Source: an uncultured Oscillospiraceae bacterium (lineage in GTDB: Bacteria; Bacillota; Clostridia; Oscillospirales; Oscillospiraceae). Taken from it: a stretch of 64,000 nucleotides of DNA. The position numbers and the translations under genes are program-made. The notes beneath the pieces are model-generated. The model searched no databases, had not been told where the DNA came from, and saw only the letters and a program-made list of their open reading frames with translations. The stretch lies in NCBI GenBank assembly GCA_910588495.1, contig CAJUPU010000002.1:1-64000 (forward strand), written 5' to 3'. Each line of letters begins with the position of its first letter. Position 1 is the first letter of the stretch. Positions 7,186 through 15,554 of this stretch are shown piece by piece.

Positions 7186-8319
7186 TCACTCCGCCCGCCC
7201 CGCCAGCTTTTCCGAATGCTCCGCCCGGAAGGCGGCGAACTGCCCCGCGTCCAGGGCCTCCCGGATGCGCCGGACCAGCTCGTTGTAAAAATACAGGTTG
7301 TGCATGACGGCCAGGCGCATGGCCAGCATCTCCCCGGCCACGAACAGGTGGCGCAGATAGGCCCGGGAGAAGCTGCGGCACACGGGACAGCCGCAGCGGG
7401 GGTCGATGGGCCGCTCGTCCAGCTTGAAGCGCTCGTTTTTCAGGTTCAGCGCCCCCTCCCAGGTGAAGAGCTTGCCGTGGCGGGCATTACGGGCGGGCAT
7501 GACGCAGTCGAAGAAGTCCACCCCCCGGGCCACCGCCTCGATGATGTTGGAGGGGGTGCCCACCCCCATGAGATACCGGGGCTTGTCCGCGGGCATGTGG
7601 GGCTCCACCGCCTCGATGATCCGGTACATCACCTGGGTGGGCTCCCCCACCGCCAGCCCGCCGATGGCGTAGCCCGCGCAGTCCAGCTTGGCGGTCTCCC
7701 GCATGTGCCACACCCGTAGGTCCTCGTAGGTGGCCCCCTGGTTGATGCCGAAGAGCACCTGGCCCGGGTTGACGCAGTCCGGCAGGGCGCACAGGCGGTC
7801 GTGCTCCCTTTTGCACCGCTCCAGCCAGCGCAGGGTGCGCTCGCAGGACGCCTTGGCATAGTCGTAGGGGGCGGGGTTCTCCACGCACTCGTCGAAGGCC
7901 ATGGCCACGTCGCTGCCCAGGTTGGACTGGATCTGCATGGACTCCTCCGGCCCCATGAAGATCCGCCGCCCGTCGATATGGGAGGAGAAGGTGACCCCCT
8001 CCTCGCCGATCTTCCGCAGCCCCGCCAGGGAGAACACCTGGAAGCCGCCGGAATCCGTCAGCATGGGCCCGTCCCACCCCATGAACTTGTGCAGCCCCCC
8101 CATCTGCCGCACCACGCCGTCGCCGGGGCGCAGGTGGAGGTGGTAGGTGTTGGACAGCTCGATCTGGCAGCCCAGCTCCTTCAGGTCCAGGGCGGACACC
8201 GCCCCCTTGATGGCCCCCTGGGTGCCCACGTTCATGAATACCGGGGTCTGCACCGTGCCGTGGGGGCAGGTGAACTCCCCCCGCCGGGCCGCGCCCTCCG
8301 TTTTGATCACTTGAAACAT
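7186..8319 (-). CDS. tgt: tRNA-guanine transglycosylase
   Basis: 377 residues, full length for the bacterial enzyme. DSGGFQVFSL holds the aspartate of the active site and the substrate loop GGLAVGEP follows. The zinc site is CGCPVCRSFSRAYLRHL plus a later histidine. It exchanges guanine-34 for the queuosine precursor preQ1 (or queuine) in tRNAs with GUN anticodons. The start is ATG 8319 with TGAGGAGG upstream. It lies 10 bases after the TfoX-C gene and shares its promoter. Confidence 0.97.
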   Translation of the reverse strand: MFQVIKTEGAARRGEFTCPHGTVQTPVFMNVGTQGAIKGAVSALDLKELGCQIELSNTYHLHLRPGDGVVRQMGGLHKFMGWDGPMLTDSGGFQVFSLAGLRKIGEEGVTFSSHIDGRRIFMGPEESMQIQSNLGSDVAMAFDECVENPAPYDYAKASCERTLRWLERCKREHDRLCALPDCVNPGQVLFGINQGATYEDLRVWHMRETAKLDCAGYAIGGLAVGEPTQVMYRIIEAVEPHMPADKPRYLMGVGTPSNIIEAVARGVDFFDCVMPARNARHGKLFTWEGALNLKNERFKLDERPIDPRCGCPVCRSFSRAYLRHLFVAGEMLAMRLAVMHNLYFYNELVRRIREALDAGQFAAFRAEHSEKLAGRAE

Positions 8320-8329
8320 GCCGTCCTCC

Positions 8330-8545
8330 TCACAGTCCTTTGAACCAGCGTTTCAGCTCCGCCTTGCGCTCCGGCGGCGGCAGGCTCTTCTTCACGTCCG
8401 CCGCCGCGCCCGCCAGCGCCCGGATGCGCATGAACGCCTCCTCCGCCCCCAGCTCCCGGAACCGGTCCGGATCGGTGACGCCGGTCTTTTCCAGATCCTC
8501 CGCCAGCTTCGGGCCGATGTTGGGCAGATCGGTCAAACGCTCCAT
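8330..8545 (-). CDS. TfoX C-terminal domain protein (helix-hairpin-helix)
   Basis: 71 residues from ATG 8545. It contains LTDLPNIGPKLAEDLEKTGV, a helix-hairpin-helix typical of the stand-alone TfoX/Sxy C-terminal domain, then LGAEEAFMRIRAL and a basic tail. The N-terminal TfoX domain is absent, as is common in clostridia. The function is not established; nucleic-acid contact is expected from the fold. It is the first gene of a short unit with tgt. Confidence 0.85.
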   Translation of the reverse strand: MERLTDLPNIGPKLAEDLEKTGVTDPDRFRELGAEEAFMRIRALAGAAADVKKSLPPPERKAELKRWFKGL

Positions 8546-8575
8546 AAAGGCGTCCCCTTTGGGAAATGTCCCTTT

Positions 8576-8604
8576 ATTATGCCACAGGAAGGCCCGCAAG
8601 TCAA
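8576..8604 (-). promoter_or_regulatory. Sigma-A promoter for the TfoX-C / tgt unit
   Basis: On the minus strand TTGACT (8599-8604) and CATAAT (8576-8581) have a 17-base spacer, about 30 bases upstream of the start at 8545. Confidence 0.7.
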
Positions 8605-8630
8605 TGTCTGCCTCCCCCGCCCGTATCCGC

Positions 8631-8663
8631 AAAAGAGGCAGGGACGCTGTCCCTGCCTCTTTT
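8631..8663 (-). terminator. Intrinsic terminator of ridA (can act both ways)
   Basis: AAAAGAGGCAGGGAC (8631-8645) pairs perfectly with 8649-8663 around a GCT loop, with an A run on one side and a T run on the other. It ends the ridA transcript after the family A repeat. Confidence 0.85.
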
Positions 8664-8672
8664 CTTCGCGTC

Positions 8673-8840
8673 TTAGAACCTGTATTCACAGCCGAGACCG
8701 CCGGATGGCCGAGGGATCTTTCCCACAGGCAAGGCAAATTTTCGCAGGAATAATTGGGTTTATTTCAAGAAAATTTAACGCCGCATGTGGGGAAAAGACC
8801 CGGCCAGACGGTGGACCGAGGTTGTGGATACAGGTTCTTA
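8673..8840 (-). repeat. Dispersed repeat family A, copy 1 (supplies the ridA stop codon)
   Basis: About 168 bp with imperfect inverted ends: TAAGAACCTGTATCCACA reads inward from 8840 and TTAGAACCTGTATTCACA from 8673. Read on the minus strand it aligns along its length with 57720-57885, including a central CTTGAAAT block and GAAAGATCCCTCG near the end. The first three bases are the ridA stop codon. The ridA terminator follows. Confidence 0.85.
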
Positions 8841-9215
8841 CAGCGCGGCCACGCACTCGATCTCCACCCGCGCGTCCTTGGGCAGCGCCGCCACCTGATA
8901 GGCGGCCCGGGCGGGATAGGGGGCGGCGAAGAACTGGGCGTACACCTCGTTCATGGCGGCGAAGTCGGCGATGTCCTTGAGCATCACGGTGGTCTTGACC
9001 ACATGGGACATGTCCAGCCCCTCCGCGGCCAGGATGTTCTTGATGTTGGTCAGGGATTGACGGGTCTGGGCGGCCACGTCCTCCCCGGCGAAGGCCCCGG
9101 TGGCGGGGTCGATGGGCAGCTGGCCGGACACGTAGACCACGCTGCCACAGCGGACAGCCTGGGAATAGGGGCCGATGGCGGCGGGGGCGTTGTCGGTATG
9201 GATGGCTTTGTTCAT
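8838..9215 (-). CDS. ridA: RidA family enamine/imine deaminase
   Basis: 125 residues, the normal length. [23 protein letters not shown] and the C-terminal [20 protein letters not shown] are family signatures, with R103 and E120 at the expected trimer-interface pocket. It hydrolyses reactive 2-aminoacrylate and related enamines released by PLP enzymes. The start is ATG 9215 after AAAGGAG. Its stop codon is the first triplet of a family A repeat (8673-8840), so the end of the reading frame coincides with the repeat boundary. Confidence 0.96.
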   Translation of the reverse strand: MNKAIHTDNAPAAIGPYSQAVRCGSVVYVSGQLPIDPATGAFAGEDVAAQTRQSLTNIKNILAAEGLDMSHVVKTTVMLKDIADFAAMNEVYAQFFAAPYPARAAYQVAALPKDARVEIECVAAL

Positions 9216-9373
9216 GGGGATCAGTTCTCCTTTATCGTTTATCGTTTGATATGCTCTCCGGCCACGGGGAAAGCAGGCTCCTTGGGCAGTATATCACAGA
9301 TCTCGGCCTGTGAAAAGGGCCACTTTGGGACGGCCGCGCCGTCCCGGACGGTGGGCAGGTCCAAAGGTCCGGC

Positions 9374-10255
9374 CTAGCACAGCTCCACCGTGTAGGCCAG
9401 CCGTTTCTCCTCTCCCGGGGCCAGCCGGACGGCGTGGCGCTTGCCGGCGAACTCGCCGTCCTCCTCCTCCCAGGCGGCGCAGCCCTGCCAGGGCTCCAGG
9501 CAGATATAGGGGGCGTCCGCCTTGGCCATGGTCCAGAAGGCCACCATGGGGAACTGGCCGAAGTCCATCCGGATCCCTCTGCCCCCGTCCTTGTGGCGCA
9601 GGGTGACGCGCTTGGAGCGCAGCCCCTCGAAGATCAGGGTGTCCACCTCGTCAAAGACCTTGTGGTCCAGGGCGATGGTGTCGCCGCCCTCCAGCCCCGG
9701 CCCCAGAAGCCCGGCCCGCAGCAGCCCCTGCTCGGTGGGGATCAGCGGCCTCACGTCCTCCTTCTGCTCGAACACCAGGCGGTAGTCCTCGAACCGCTCC
9801 CCCGCCCGCATCGGGCAGTTGAAGCCGGTGTGGCCCCCCACGCAGAACAGCAGGCCCTGCTCGCCGGGGGCGCTCACCTCGAAGCTGGTGGAAAATCCCT
9901 TCCCGGTGAGCTGGTGGCGCACCCGAAGCACGAACGCAAAGGGGTACTGCTCCAGGGTCTGGGGGGAGTGACGCAGCTCCAGCACGGCATAGTCCTCCCC
10001 CCGCTCGGCCACGGAAAACTGGCTCTGGCGGGCGAAGCCGTGGCGGCCCATGTGATAGGGCTTCCCGTCCACATGCACCGTCTGATCCTTCAGCGCGCCC
10101 ACCACGGGGAACAGGTTGGGGTTCCTCCCCGGCCAGAAGGCGGGGTCGCCCTGCCAGATGTACTCCACGCCCTGCTCGTCCCGGAAGGACACCAGCTCGC
10201 CCCCCAGGGTGTCCACGGCGGCGGTATGCCCCCCTCGTCTCAGCTCGATCCTCAT
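9374..10255 (-). CDS. Aldose 1-epimerase family protein
   Basis: 293 residues with the galactose mutarotase beta-sandwich pattern: GGELVSFRDEQGVEYIWQG near the N-terminus, PNLFPVVGAL, HGFARQSQF (candidate catalytic histidine) and CVGGHTGFNCPM in the middle, and CLEPWQG near the end. It probably interconverts anomers of a hexose or a sugar phosphate; the exact substrate cannot be read from sequence. It lies 13 bases downstream of the nucleotidyltransferase, so the two are likely co-transcribed. Confidence 0.85.
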   Translation of the reverse strand: MRIELRRGGHTAAVDTLGGELVSFRDEQGVEYIWQGDPAFWPGRNPNLFPVVGALKDQTVHVDGKPYHMGRHGFARQSQFSVAERGEDYAVLELRHSPQTLEQYPFAFVLRVRHQLTGKGFSTSFEVSAPGEQGLLFCVGGHTGFNCPMRAGERFEDYRLVFEQKEDVRPLIPTEQGLLRAGLLGPGLEGGDTIALDHKVFDEVDTLIFEGLRSKRVTLRHKDGGRGIRMDFGQFPMVAFWTMAKADAPYICLEPWQGCAAWEEEDGEFAGKRHAVRLAPGEEKRLAYTVELC

Positions 10256-10268
10256 GTTCCCTCTCCTT

Positions 10269-11195
10269 TCAGCTCTCCGGCCACAATTCCTCCGGGTACA
10301 GCCCCGACTCCGTCATAGCCGCGATGGCGGCGGTGACGGAGGGCTTGTCCTCCCGGTAGGTGACGCCGTACCACTTGTCCTCGCTGGGCAGCACCCGGAC
10401 CTCCGCCCTGCCCTCCCGGATGAGCTGGTCCACCACGGTGGGCAGGAAGTACTCCGCCTTCAGGGGGGCCTCCGCCAGGGCCTTGTCCAAAAAGGCGGGG
10501 AACCGGGCCTGGGCCTCGTCCAAAAAGCTGCGGGTGAACCCCCACATGTTCATGGACACCAGAGTATCGCCGGCCAGGGCGGTCCAGCTCTTCCCGCCGT
10601 CCTCGGTGTAGCGGGCGTCGTTCCCGTCCTTCTCGATCACGGTGCGCTCGTGTATGTCCACCAGCACCCCATCGCCGTCCACCTCGCACACCCCCCGGGC
10701 CACGGACCCGTGCTCCGTCACCGTGTTCCTCACCCGGTAGCCCACCATGGCGTAGGCGTAGCGCTCGCCGTCCCCATGGGCGCACAGGTAGTCGTAGATC
10801 TCCCGGTAGGCCGCCGGGCCGTAGTAGTCGTCGGCGTTGATGATGGCGAAGGGCCCGTCCACCACATGCCGGGCCGCCAGCGCCGCCTGGGCGGTGCCCC
10901 AGGGCTTGGTCCGCCCCTCCGGAACGGCGTAGCCCTCCGGCAGGTCGTCCATGGACTGGAACACGTACTTCACGTCCATGTGGCGCTCCACCCGGCGGCC
11001 CACCCGGGCCTTGAACTCCTCCTCGATCTCCCGCTTGATCACGAACACCACCGTCTCGAACCCCGCCCGGCGGGCGTCGAACATGGAGTAGTCCAGGATC
11101 ACCTGGTCGTGCTCCCCCACCGGATCCAGCTGCTTGAGCCCGCCGTAGCGGCTGCCCATGCCCGCGGCCATGATGACCAGAACAGGCTTGCTCAT
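10269..11195 (-). CDS. Sugar-phosphate nucleotidyltransferase family protein
   Basis: 308 residues. The N-terminus VLVIMAAGMGSRYGGLKQ is the nucleotide-binding loop of NTP transferases, and FAIINADDYYGPAAYREI holds the metal-binding aspartates. It should transfer a nucleotidyl group to a sugar or polyol phosphate, but it is not closely similar to the well-known RfbA or GlmU types, so the product is unassigned. It starts at ATG 11195 after AGGGGAGATGG and is followed by the aldose epimerase at 13 bases. Confidence 0.85.
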   Translation of the reverse strand: MSKPVLVIMAAGMGSRYGGLKQLDPVGEHDQVILDYSMFDARRAGFETVVFVIKREIEEEFKARVGRRVERHMDVKYVFQSMDDLPEGYAVPEGRTKPWGTAQAALAARHVVDGPFAIINADDYYGPAAYREIYDYLCAHGDGERYAYAMVGYRVRNTVTEHGSVARGVCEVDGDGVLVDIHERTVIEKDGNDARYTEDGGKSWTALAGDTLVSMNMWGFTRSFLDEAQARFPAFLDKALAEAPLKAEYFLPTVVDQLIREGRAEVRVLPSEDKWYGVTYREDKPSVTAAIAAMTESGLYPEELWPES

Positions 11196-11240
11196 CGTCC
11201 ATCTCCCCTTTATTATTGATGTTTTCGGCGTTTATCCATA

Positions 11241-11660
11241 TTACCTGCCGCAGCCCTCCCGGACCGCCCGGAGGCGCTCCACCGCCTCCTGCACCAGCTG
11301 GCCCATGCCCAGCTCCCTGACGCCCACCACCATGTTGTCGCAGTGGGCGATGGGCAGCAGGATGCGCTTGGCCGGACTCTGCCCCGCCGCCAGAGCCATG
11401 GCCGGTGTGATCTCCCCCAGCATGGCGTCGGCGATCACCACGCCGATGGGGGCCACGATCGCGTCCGCCGTCCGGCAGTTGACCACCACCGCGTTCTCCC
11501 CGGTGGCCGCCCGGTCCGCCCCCGCCTTCAGCATGGCGGAGGCGGCCAGGCTGTTGGTGCCCACCGCCGTCACCCTGTCGCCGGGGAACGCCTTTTTGAT
11601 GGCCGCCACCAGCTGGCGGCCCACCCCGCCCCCCTGGGCGTCGATGACCAGGATATCCAT
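11241..11660 (-). CDS. DUF3842 family protein
   Basis: 139 residues. MDILVIDAQGGGVGRQLVAAI looks like a nucleotide- or cofactor-binding beta-alpha-beta start with a glycine-rich turn. VTAVGTNSLAASAMLKAGAD and a conserved HCDN in the C-terminal half follow. The sequence matches the clostridial DUF3842 family as I recall it; the function is unknown. It is separated by 45 bases from the nucleotidyltransferase and could be the first gene of that unit. Confidence 0.75.
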   Translation of the reverse strand: MDILVIDAQGGGVGRQLVAAIKKAFPGDRVTAVGTNSLAASAMLKAGADRAATGENAVVVNCRTADAIVAPIGVVIADAMLGEITPAMALAAGQSPAKRILLPIAHCDNMVVGVRELGMGQLVQEAVERLRAVREGCGR

Positions 11661-11769
11661 GCCCTCACCTGCGCTTTCCTCGTTTTTTCAAATATATCAC
11701 AGAGCTGAAAAAAAGTCACCCCCCAAATGGGACAAAGGGCCCATGCTTCCCCGCCTTTTCAAAAAAGAC

Positions 11770-11797
11770 TTGCCAACACGGACAAATCGTCTATAAT
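11770..11797 (+). promoter_or_regulatory. Sigma-A promoter for the iron alcohol dehydrogenase
   Basis: TTGCCA (11770-11775) and a consensus TATAAT (11792-11797) with a 16-base spacer, 45 bases before the ATG at 11842. AGGAGG lies at 11828-11833. Confidence 0.8.
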
Positions 11798-11841
11798 GGT
11801 GGGTATATGATAGGGGGATACCCCAACAGGAGGCGTTATCT

Positions 11842-13020
11842 ATGTTCGATTTCCAATACTACGCGCCCACCCGGGTGGTCTTTGGCCGGGGCGTGGAGGC
11901 GCGCACCGGCAGCCTGCTCAAAGAGCTGGGGGCAAAGCGGGTGCTCCTCCACTACGGCGGGAGCAGCGCGGTGCGGTCCGGGCTGCTCTCCCGGGTGGCC
12001 GCGTCGCTGGACGAGGCGGGCATCGCCCACACCCAGCTGGGGGGCGTGGTGCCCAACCCCCGGCTGTCCAAGGTCCGGGAGGGGGCCAAGCTGGCCCGGG
12101 AGTTCGGCGCGGACCTGATCCTGGCGGTGGGCGGCGGCTCGGTGATCGACTCGTCCAAGGCCATCGGCTACGCCGTGGCCGAGCCGGACCGCGATGTGTG
12201 GGAGATCTATGACCGCAGGCGCACACCCAGGGCCTGCCTTCCGGTGGCCTGCGTGCTCACCATCGCCGCCGCGGGCAGCGAGATGAGCAACAGCAGCGTC
12301 ATCACCAACGAGGACACCGGGGAGAAGCGGGGCTACCGCAACGACCTGTGCCGGGTGAAGCTGGCCCTGATGGACCCCGAGCTCACCACCACTCTGCCCC
12401 CCTATCAGACGGCGGCGGGGTGCACCGACATCCTCATGCACACCCTGGAGCGCTACTTCACCCAGGGGGGCAACATGGAGCTCACCGACCAGATCGCCGA
12501 AGGGCTCATGCGCACGGTGATGAAAAACGCCCTGATCCTCCGGGACGATCCGGCCAACTACGACGCCCGGGCGGAGGTGATGTGGGCCAGCTCTCTGTCC
12601 CACAACGACCTCACCGGCCTTGGGGCCAACGGCATGGACTTCGTCTCCCACGGCATGGAGCACGAGCTGGGCGGCATGTTCGACGTGACCCACGGCGCGG
12701 GGCTGTCCGCGGTGTGGCCCAGCTGGGCGCGCTATGTATACCGGGACTGCCTGCCCCGGTTCGTCAAGTTCGCCCGGACGGTGATGGACGTGGAGGGGAC
12801 CTCCGATGAGGACACCGCCCTCAAGGGCATCGCCGCCCTGGAGGACTTTTTCCGCTCCATCCACATGCCCGTCACCCTGAAGGAGCTGGGGGTGGAGCCC
12901 ACCGAGGAGCAGATCCTGGCCATGGCCGCCTCCTGCGCCAGGGGAGCCGGGGGCAAGAAGGGCACCGCCAAGCTGCTGTACGAGGCGGACATGGCGGAGA
13001 TCTACCGCATGGCCCGGTGA
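11842..13020 (+). CDS. Iron-containing alcohol dehydrogenase (butanol dehydrogenase-like)
   Basis: 392 residues. The NAD(P)-binding region has AVGGGSVIDSSKAIG (about residues 95-109). Metal ligands D196, H200, H270 and H284 are all present in TDILMHTLE, VSHGMEHELGG and VTHGAGL. This is the group III alcohol dehydrogenase family, nearest to YugJ/BdhA types, which reduce aldehydes to alcohols with NAD(P)H; the substrate is not determined. It has its own promoter and is followed 10 bases later by a GtrA gene. Confidence 0.92.
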   Translation: MFDFQYYAPTRVVFGRGVEARTGSLLKELGAKRVLLHYGGSSAVRSGLLSRVAASLDEAGIAHTQLGGVVPNPRLSKVREGAKLAREFGADLILAVGGGSVIDSSKAIGYAVAEPDRDVWEIYDRRRTPRACLPVACVLTIAAAGSEMSNSSVITNEDTGEKRGYRNDLCRVKLALMDPELTTTLPPYQTAAGCTDILMHTLERYFTQGGNMELTDQIAEGLMRTVMKNALILRDDPANYDARAEVMWASSLSHNDLTGLGANGMDFVSHGMEHELGGMFDVTHGAGLSAVWPSWARYVYRDCLPRFVKFARTVMDVEGTSDEDTALKGIAALEDFFRSIHMPVTLKELGVEPTEEQILAMAASCARGAGGKKGTAKLLYEADMAEIYRMAR

Positions 13021-13030
13021 GGGCCCGGCC

Positions 13031-13453
13031 ATGACGGACACCCTGCGCACCCTGCTCCAAAAGCACCGGGAGATCGTCAGCTATATCTTCTGGGGCGTCA
13101 TGACCACCGCAGTCAACTATGCGGCCTACTTCCTGCTGCGAAACGTCTTTCTGGTCCCCCTGGTGGCCGGCAACGCCGCCGCCTGGGCGGTGAGCGTGCT
13201 GTTCGCCTATTTCGTCAACAAGCTGTTCGTGTTCCGCTCCAAAGACTGGGCCTGGCGGGTGGCCCTGCGGGAGCTGTGGCAGATGGTGGCCTCCCGGATC
13301 TTCTCCCTGGGGCTGGAGACCGGCATCCTGTGGCTCTTTGTGGAGAAGCTCCTGCTCAACGAGTTCATCGTCAAGCTGGCGGCCAACGTGCTGGTGGTGA
13401 TCGTCAACTATGTGTTGAGCAAATTCATTATTTTCAACAAAAAGACCGGCTGA
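13031..13453 (+). CDS. GtrA family membrane protein
   Basis: 140 residues with four predicted membrane helices at about residues 16-36, 42-64, 82-104 and 112-132. The signature [11 protein letters not shown] follows helix 2 and the end has [10 protein letters not shown], as in GtrA proteins linked to movement of polyprenyl-phosphate sugars across the membrane. It probably shares the transcript of the upstream dehydrogenase, although no functional link is obvious. A terminator follows at 13457-13486. Confidence 0.92.
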   Translation: MTDTLRTLLQKHREIVSYIFWGVMTTAVNYAAYFLLRNVFLVPLVAGNAAAWAVSVLFAYFVNKLFVFRSKDWAWRVALRELWQMVASRIFSLGLETGILWLFVEKLLLNEFIVKLAANVLVVIVNYVLSKFIIFNKKTG

Positions 13454-13456
13454 AAC

Positions 13457-13486
13457 AAGGAGGGCTGCGGGAGCGGCCCTCCTTTT
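13457..13486 (+). terminator. Intrinsic terminator after the GtrA gene
   Basis: AAGGAGGGC (13457-13465) pairs with GCCCTCCTT (13476-13484) and is followed by TTTT. Confidence 0.75.
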
Positions 13487-13532
13487 CATCATATTTCTCT
13501 CCAGATCGGCCATACTACCTCCCAAAGAGGTG

Positions 13533-14861
13533 ATGCGTTTGGGGTCCATCTGGGAAAAGACCGCCCAGCTGCCCGCCTTCGAGCCTTTGCGGCGGGACAT
13601 CCGGGCCGACGCGCTGGTGATCGGCGGCGGGCTGGCGGGGCTGCTGTGCGCCCACGAGCTGGCCCGGGCCGGGCTGCGGTGCGTGGTGGCGGAGGCAGGC
13701 CGGATCTGCGGCGGCGCCACCAAAAACACCACCGCAAAGCTCACCGTCCAGCACGGGCTGGTGTTCCGCAAACTGCTCAAGGCGCTGGGGGCGGAGCGGG
13801 CCCGGGCCTATCTGGAGGCCAACCTGGCGGCGTTGGACCGGCTGCGGGAGCTGTGCCAGGATATCCCCTGCGGCTTCGAGGCGCGGCCCAGCTTCGTCTA
13901 CTCCCTGGACAGCCGCAGGGAGCTGGAGCGGGAGCTGGACGCCCTGGAGGCGCTGGGCCATCCCGCCGCCCTGGCGGAGGACCTCCCCCTCCCTTTCCCC
14001 ACAGCGGGGGCGGTGCGGTTCGACGGCCAGGCCCAGTTCCACCCGCTGAAGTTCGCCGCCGCCATCGCCCGGGACCTGCCCATCTTCGAGCACACCCGGG
14101 TGCTGGAGGTCAAGACCGGCCAGGCGGTAACGGAGCGCGGGACCATCCGGGCGGACCACATCGTGGTGGCCACCCACTTCCCCTTCCTGAACAAATTCGG
14201 CGCCTACTGGCTGAAGCTGTACCAGAGCCGGTCCTATGTGCTGGCCCTGGAGGGCGGGCCCGACCTGGACGGGATGTACCTGGACGCCAGCGGAAAAGGA
14301 CTGTCCTTCCGAAACTTCGAAAATATGCTCCTGCTGGGGGGCGGCGGACACCGCACCGGAAAGCCGGGGGGCGGCTGGACCGGGCTGGAGGACTTCGCCC
14401 GCCGCCACTACCCAAAGGCCCGCGGCGCGGCCCGCTGGGCCGCCCAGGACTGCATGAGCCTGGACGGCGCACCCTATGTGGGGCCCTACTCCCCCCGCCT
14501 GCCCGGGCTGTATGTGGTCACCGGCTTCAACAAGTGGGGGATGACCTCCTCCATGGCGGCGGCCACCCTGGTGGCCGACCTGATCGCGGGGCGGGACAGC
14601 CCCTATCAGGAGGCGTTCTCCCCCGCCCGCTCGGTCCTCCACCCCCAGCTGGCCGCCAACGCCGGGGAGAGCGTCCTGACCCTGCTCACCCCCACCCGGC
14701 CCCGGTGCCCCCACCTGGGCTGTGCGCTGAAGTACGACCCCCAGGAGCACGCCTGGGAGTGCCCCTGCCACGGCTCCCGGTTCGACGGCGACGGAACGCT
14801 GCTGGACGGCCCCGCCACCGGAGACCTGATCCACGACCGGGCGAAGCGCCCCGGCCGATAA
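13533..14861 (+). CDS. FAD-dependent oxidoreductase with C-terminal Rieske domain
   Basis: About 442 residues. The FAD-binding loop [18 protein letters not shown] is followed by a DAO-type fold ([17 protein letters not shown]). The last 60 residues are a Rieske [2Fe-2S] domain with CPHLGC and CPCHGS, giving the two Cys and two His ligands. Electrons probably pass between flavin and cluster; the substrate is unknown. The start is uncertain: GTG 13530 overlaps the AAAGAGG site and ATG 13533 is very close, while TTG 13539 has the best spacing. It is a single-gene unit ending at an inverted repeat. Confidence 0.9.
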   Translation: MRLGSIWEKTAQLPAFEPLRRDIRADALVIGGGLAGLLCAHELARAGLRCVVAEAGRICGGATKNTTAKLTVQHGLVFRKLLKALGAERARAYLEANLAALDRLRELCQDIPCGFEARPSFVYSLDSRRELERELDALEALGHPAALAEDLPLPFPTAGAVRFDGQAQFHPLKFAAAIARDLPIFEHTRVLEVKTGQAVTERGTIRADHIVVATHFPFLNKFGAYWLKLYQSRSYVLALEGGPDLDGMYLDASGKGLSFRNFENMLLLGGGGHRTGKPGGGWTGLEDFARRHYPKARGAARWAAQDCMSLDGAPYVGPYSPRLPGLYVVTGFNKWGMTSSMAAATLVADLIAGRDSPYQEAFSPARSVLHPQLAANAGESVLTLLTPTRPRCPHLGCALKYDPQEHAWECPCHGSRFDGDGTLLDGPATGDLIHDRAKRPGR

Positions 14862-14863
14862 AC

Positions 14864-14891
14864 GAGCGCCCCGGGCAGCCCCGGGGCGCTC
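14864..14891. terminator. GC-rich hairpin between convergent genes
   Basis: GAGCGCCCC (14864-14872) pairs with GGGGCGCTC (14883-14891). No T run follows, so termination would be weak or need other factors. Confidence 0.45.
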
Positions 14892-14919
14892 ATATCATAT
14901 ACTGGGCCTCCACCCCGGC

Positions 14920-15243
14920 TCAGATCTCCCGAACGCCCACCTGCCGCAGCCAGTCCTGGAGCTTCTTGGCCGGGAAGCCGGTGAGCGGGTACGGTTCGCC
15001 CCCCTTGCTGTGGATCGTCACCTGAGTGATGAACAGAGTCTTTTTCACGGAAAAGCCCTGGATCTCCTCCAGCGGCAGATCCATTTCCAGGCCGGGCACC
15101 ATGCCGATCTTGAAGCACGCCCGCCGGTCGGTGATGTAGACGTTCCCCTGGAAGGGCTTCCGGCTCAGTCCCTGCTTGAGATAGAGGGACATCTGCCCGC
15201 TGCCCACCATCGTCTCGTCAGGCTGCAGCTGAAACTTTGCCAT
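14920..15243 (-). CDS. GRAM / bacterial PH-like domain protein
   Basis: 107 residues forming mostly beta strands. FQGNVYITDRRACFK and PLEEIQGFSVKKTLFI are typical of GRAM- and PH-like folds in small cytoplasmic bacterial proteins. No membrane helix or catalytic motif is seen. The function is unknown; lipid or protein binding is suggested by the fold only. It starts at ATG 15243 and stands alone, convergent with the Rieske gene and divergent from smc. Confidence 0.7.
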   Translation of the reverse strand: MAKFQLQPDETMVGSGQMSLYLKQGLSRKPFQGNVYITDRRACFKIGMVPGLEMDLPLEEIQGFSVKKTLFITQVTIHSKGGEPYPLTGFPAKKLQDWLRQVGVREI

Positions 15244-15313
15244 ACATATCCACTCCTAACAAAATATCTGCCCGGCATATGCCCGGACGGACGGCGCGCC
15301 GGGCGCTCGAGTC

Positions 15314-15355
15314 TTTGAGAGGAGCTCCGCCTGCAAACTTGCCTGTCCTCTCAAA
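15314..15355. repeat. Inverted repeat in the smc upstream region
   Basis: TTTGAGAGGA (15314-15323) pairs perfectly with TCCTCTCAAA (15346-15355). It lies in the 311-base gap between the divergent GRAM gene and smc, which otherwise holds only the smc promoter. It may be an operator or a divergent terminator. Confidence 0.5.
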
Positions 15356-15454
15356 CAATATATGTCTCCAACGCCCTTGTCAAGGACATCTCCCCACCGA
15401 TCTTTGCAAAAGATCTATAGCGTCCCCACAGACCGGACCGGCGCGGCTTGAATC

Positions 15455-15483
15455 TTGCAAAAGCCGATCTGATGTGGTAAAAT
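15455..15483 (+). promoter_or_regulatory. Sigma-A promoter for the smc operon
   Basis: TTGCAA (15455-15460) and TAAAAT (15478-15483) with a 17-base spacer, 72 bases before the chosen smc start. Confidence 0.8.
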
Positions 15484-15554
15484 AAAGCGCTATATCCAGA
15501 TCCTGCCCCCCGCCCGGCGGGGGCCATCACGTCAGAACGGAGACAGGTGTGCCT

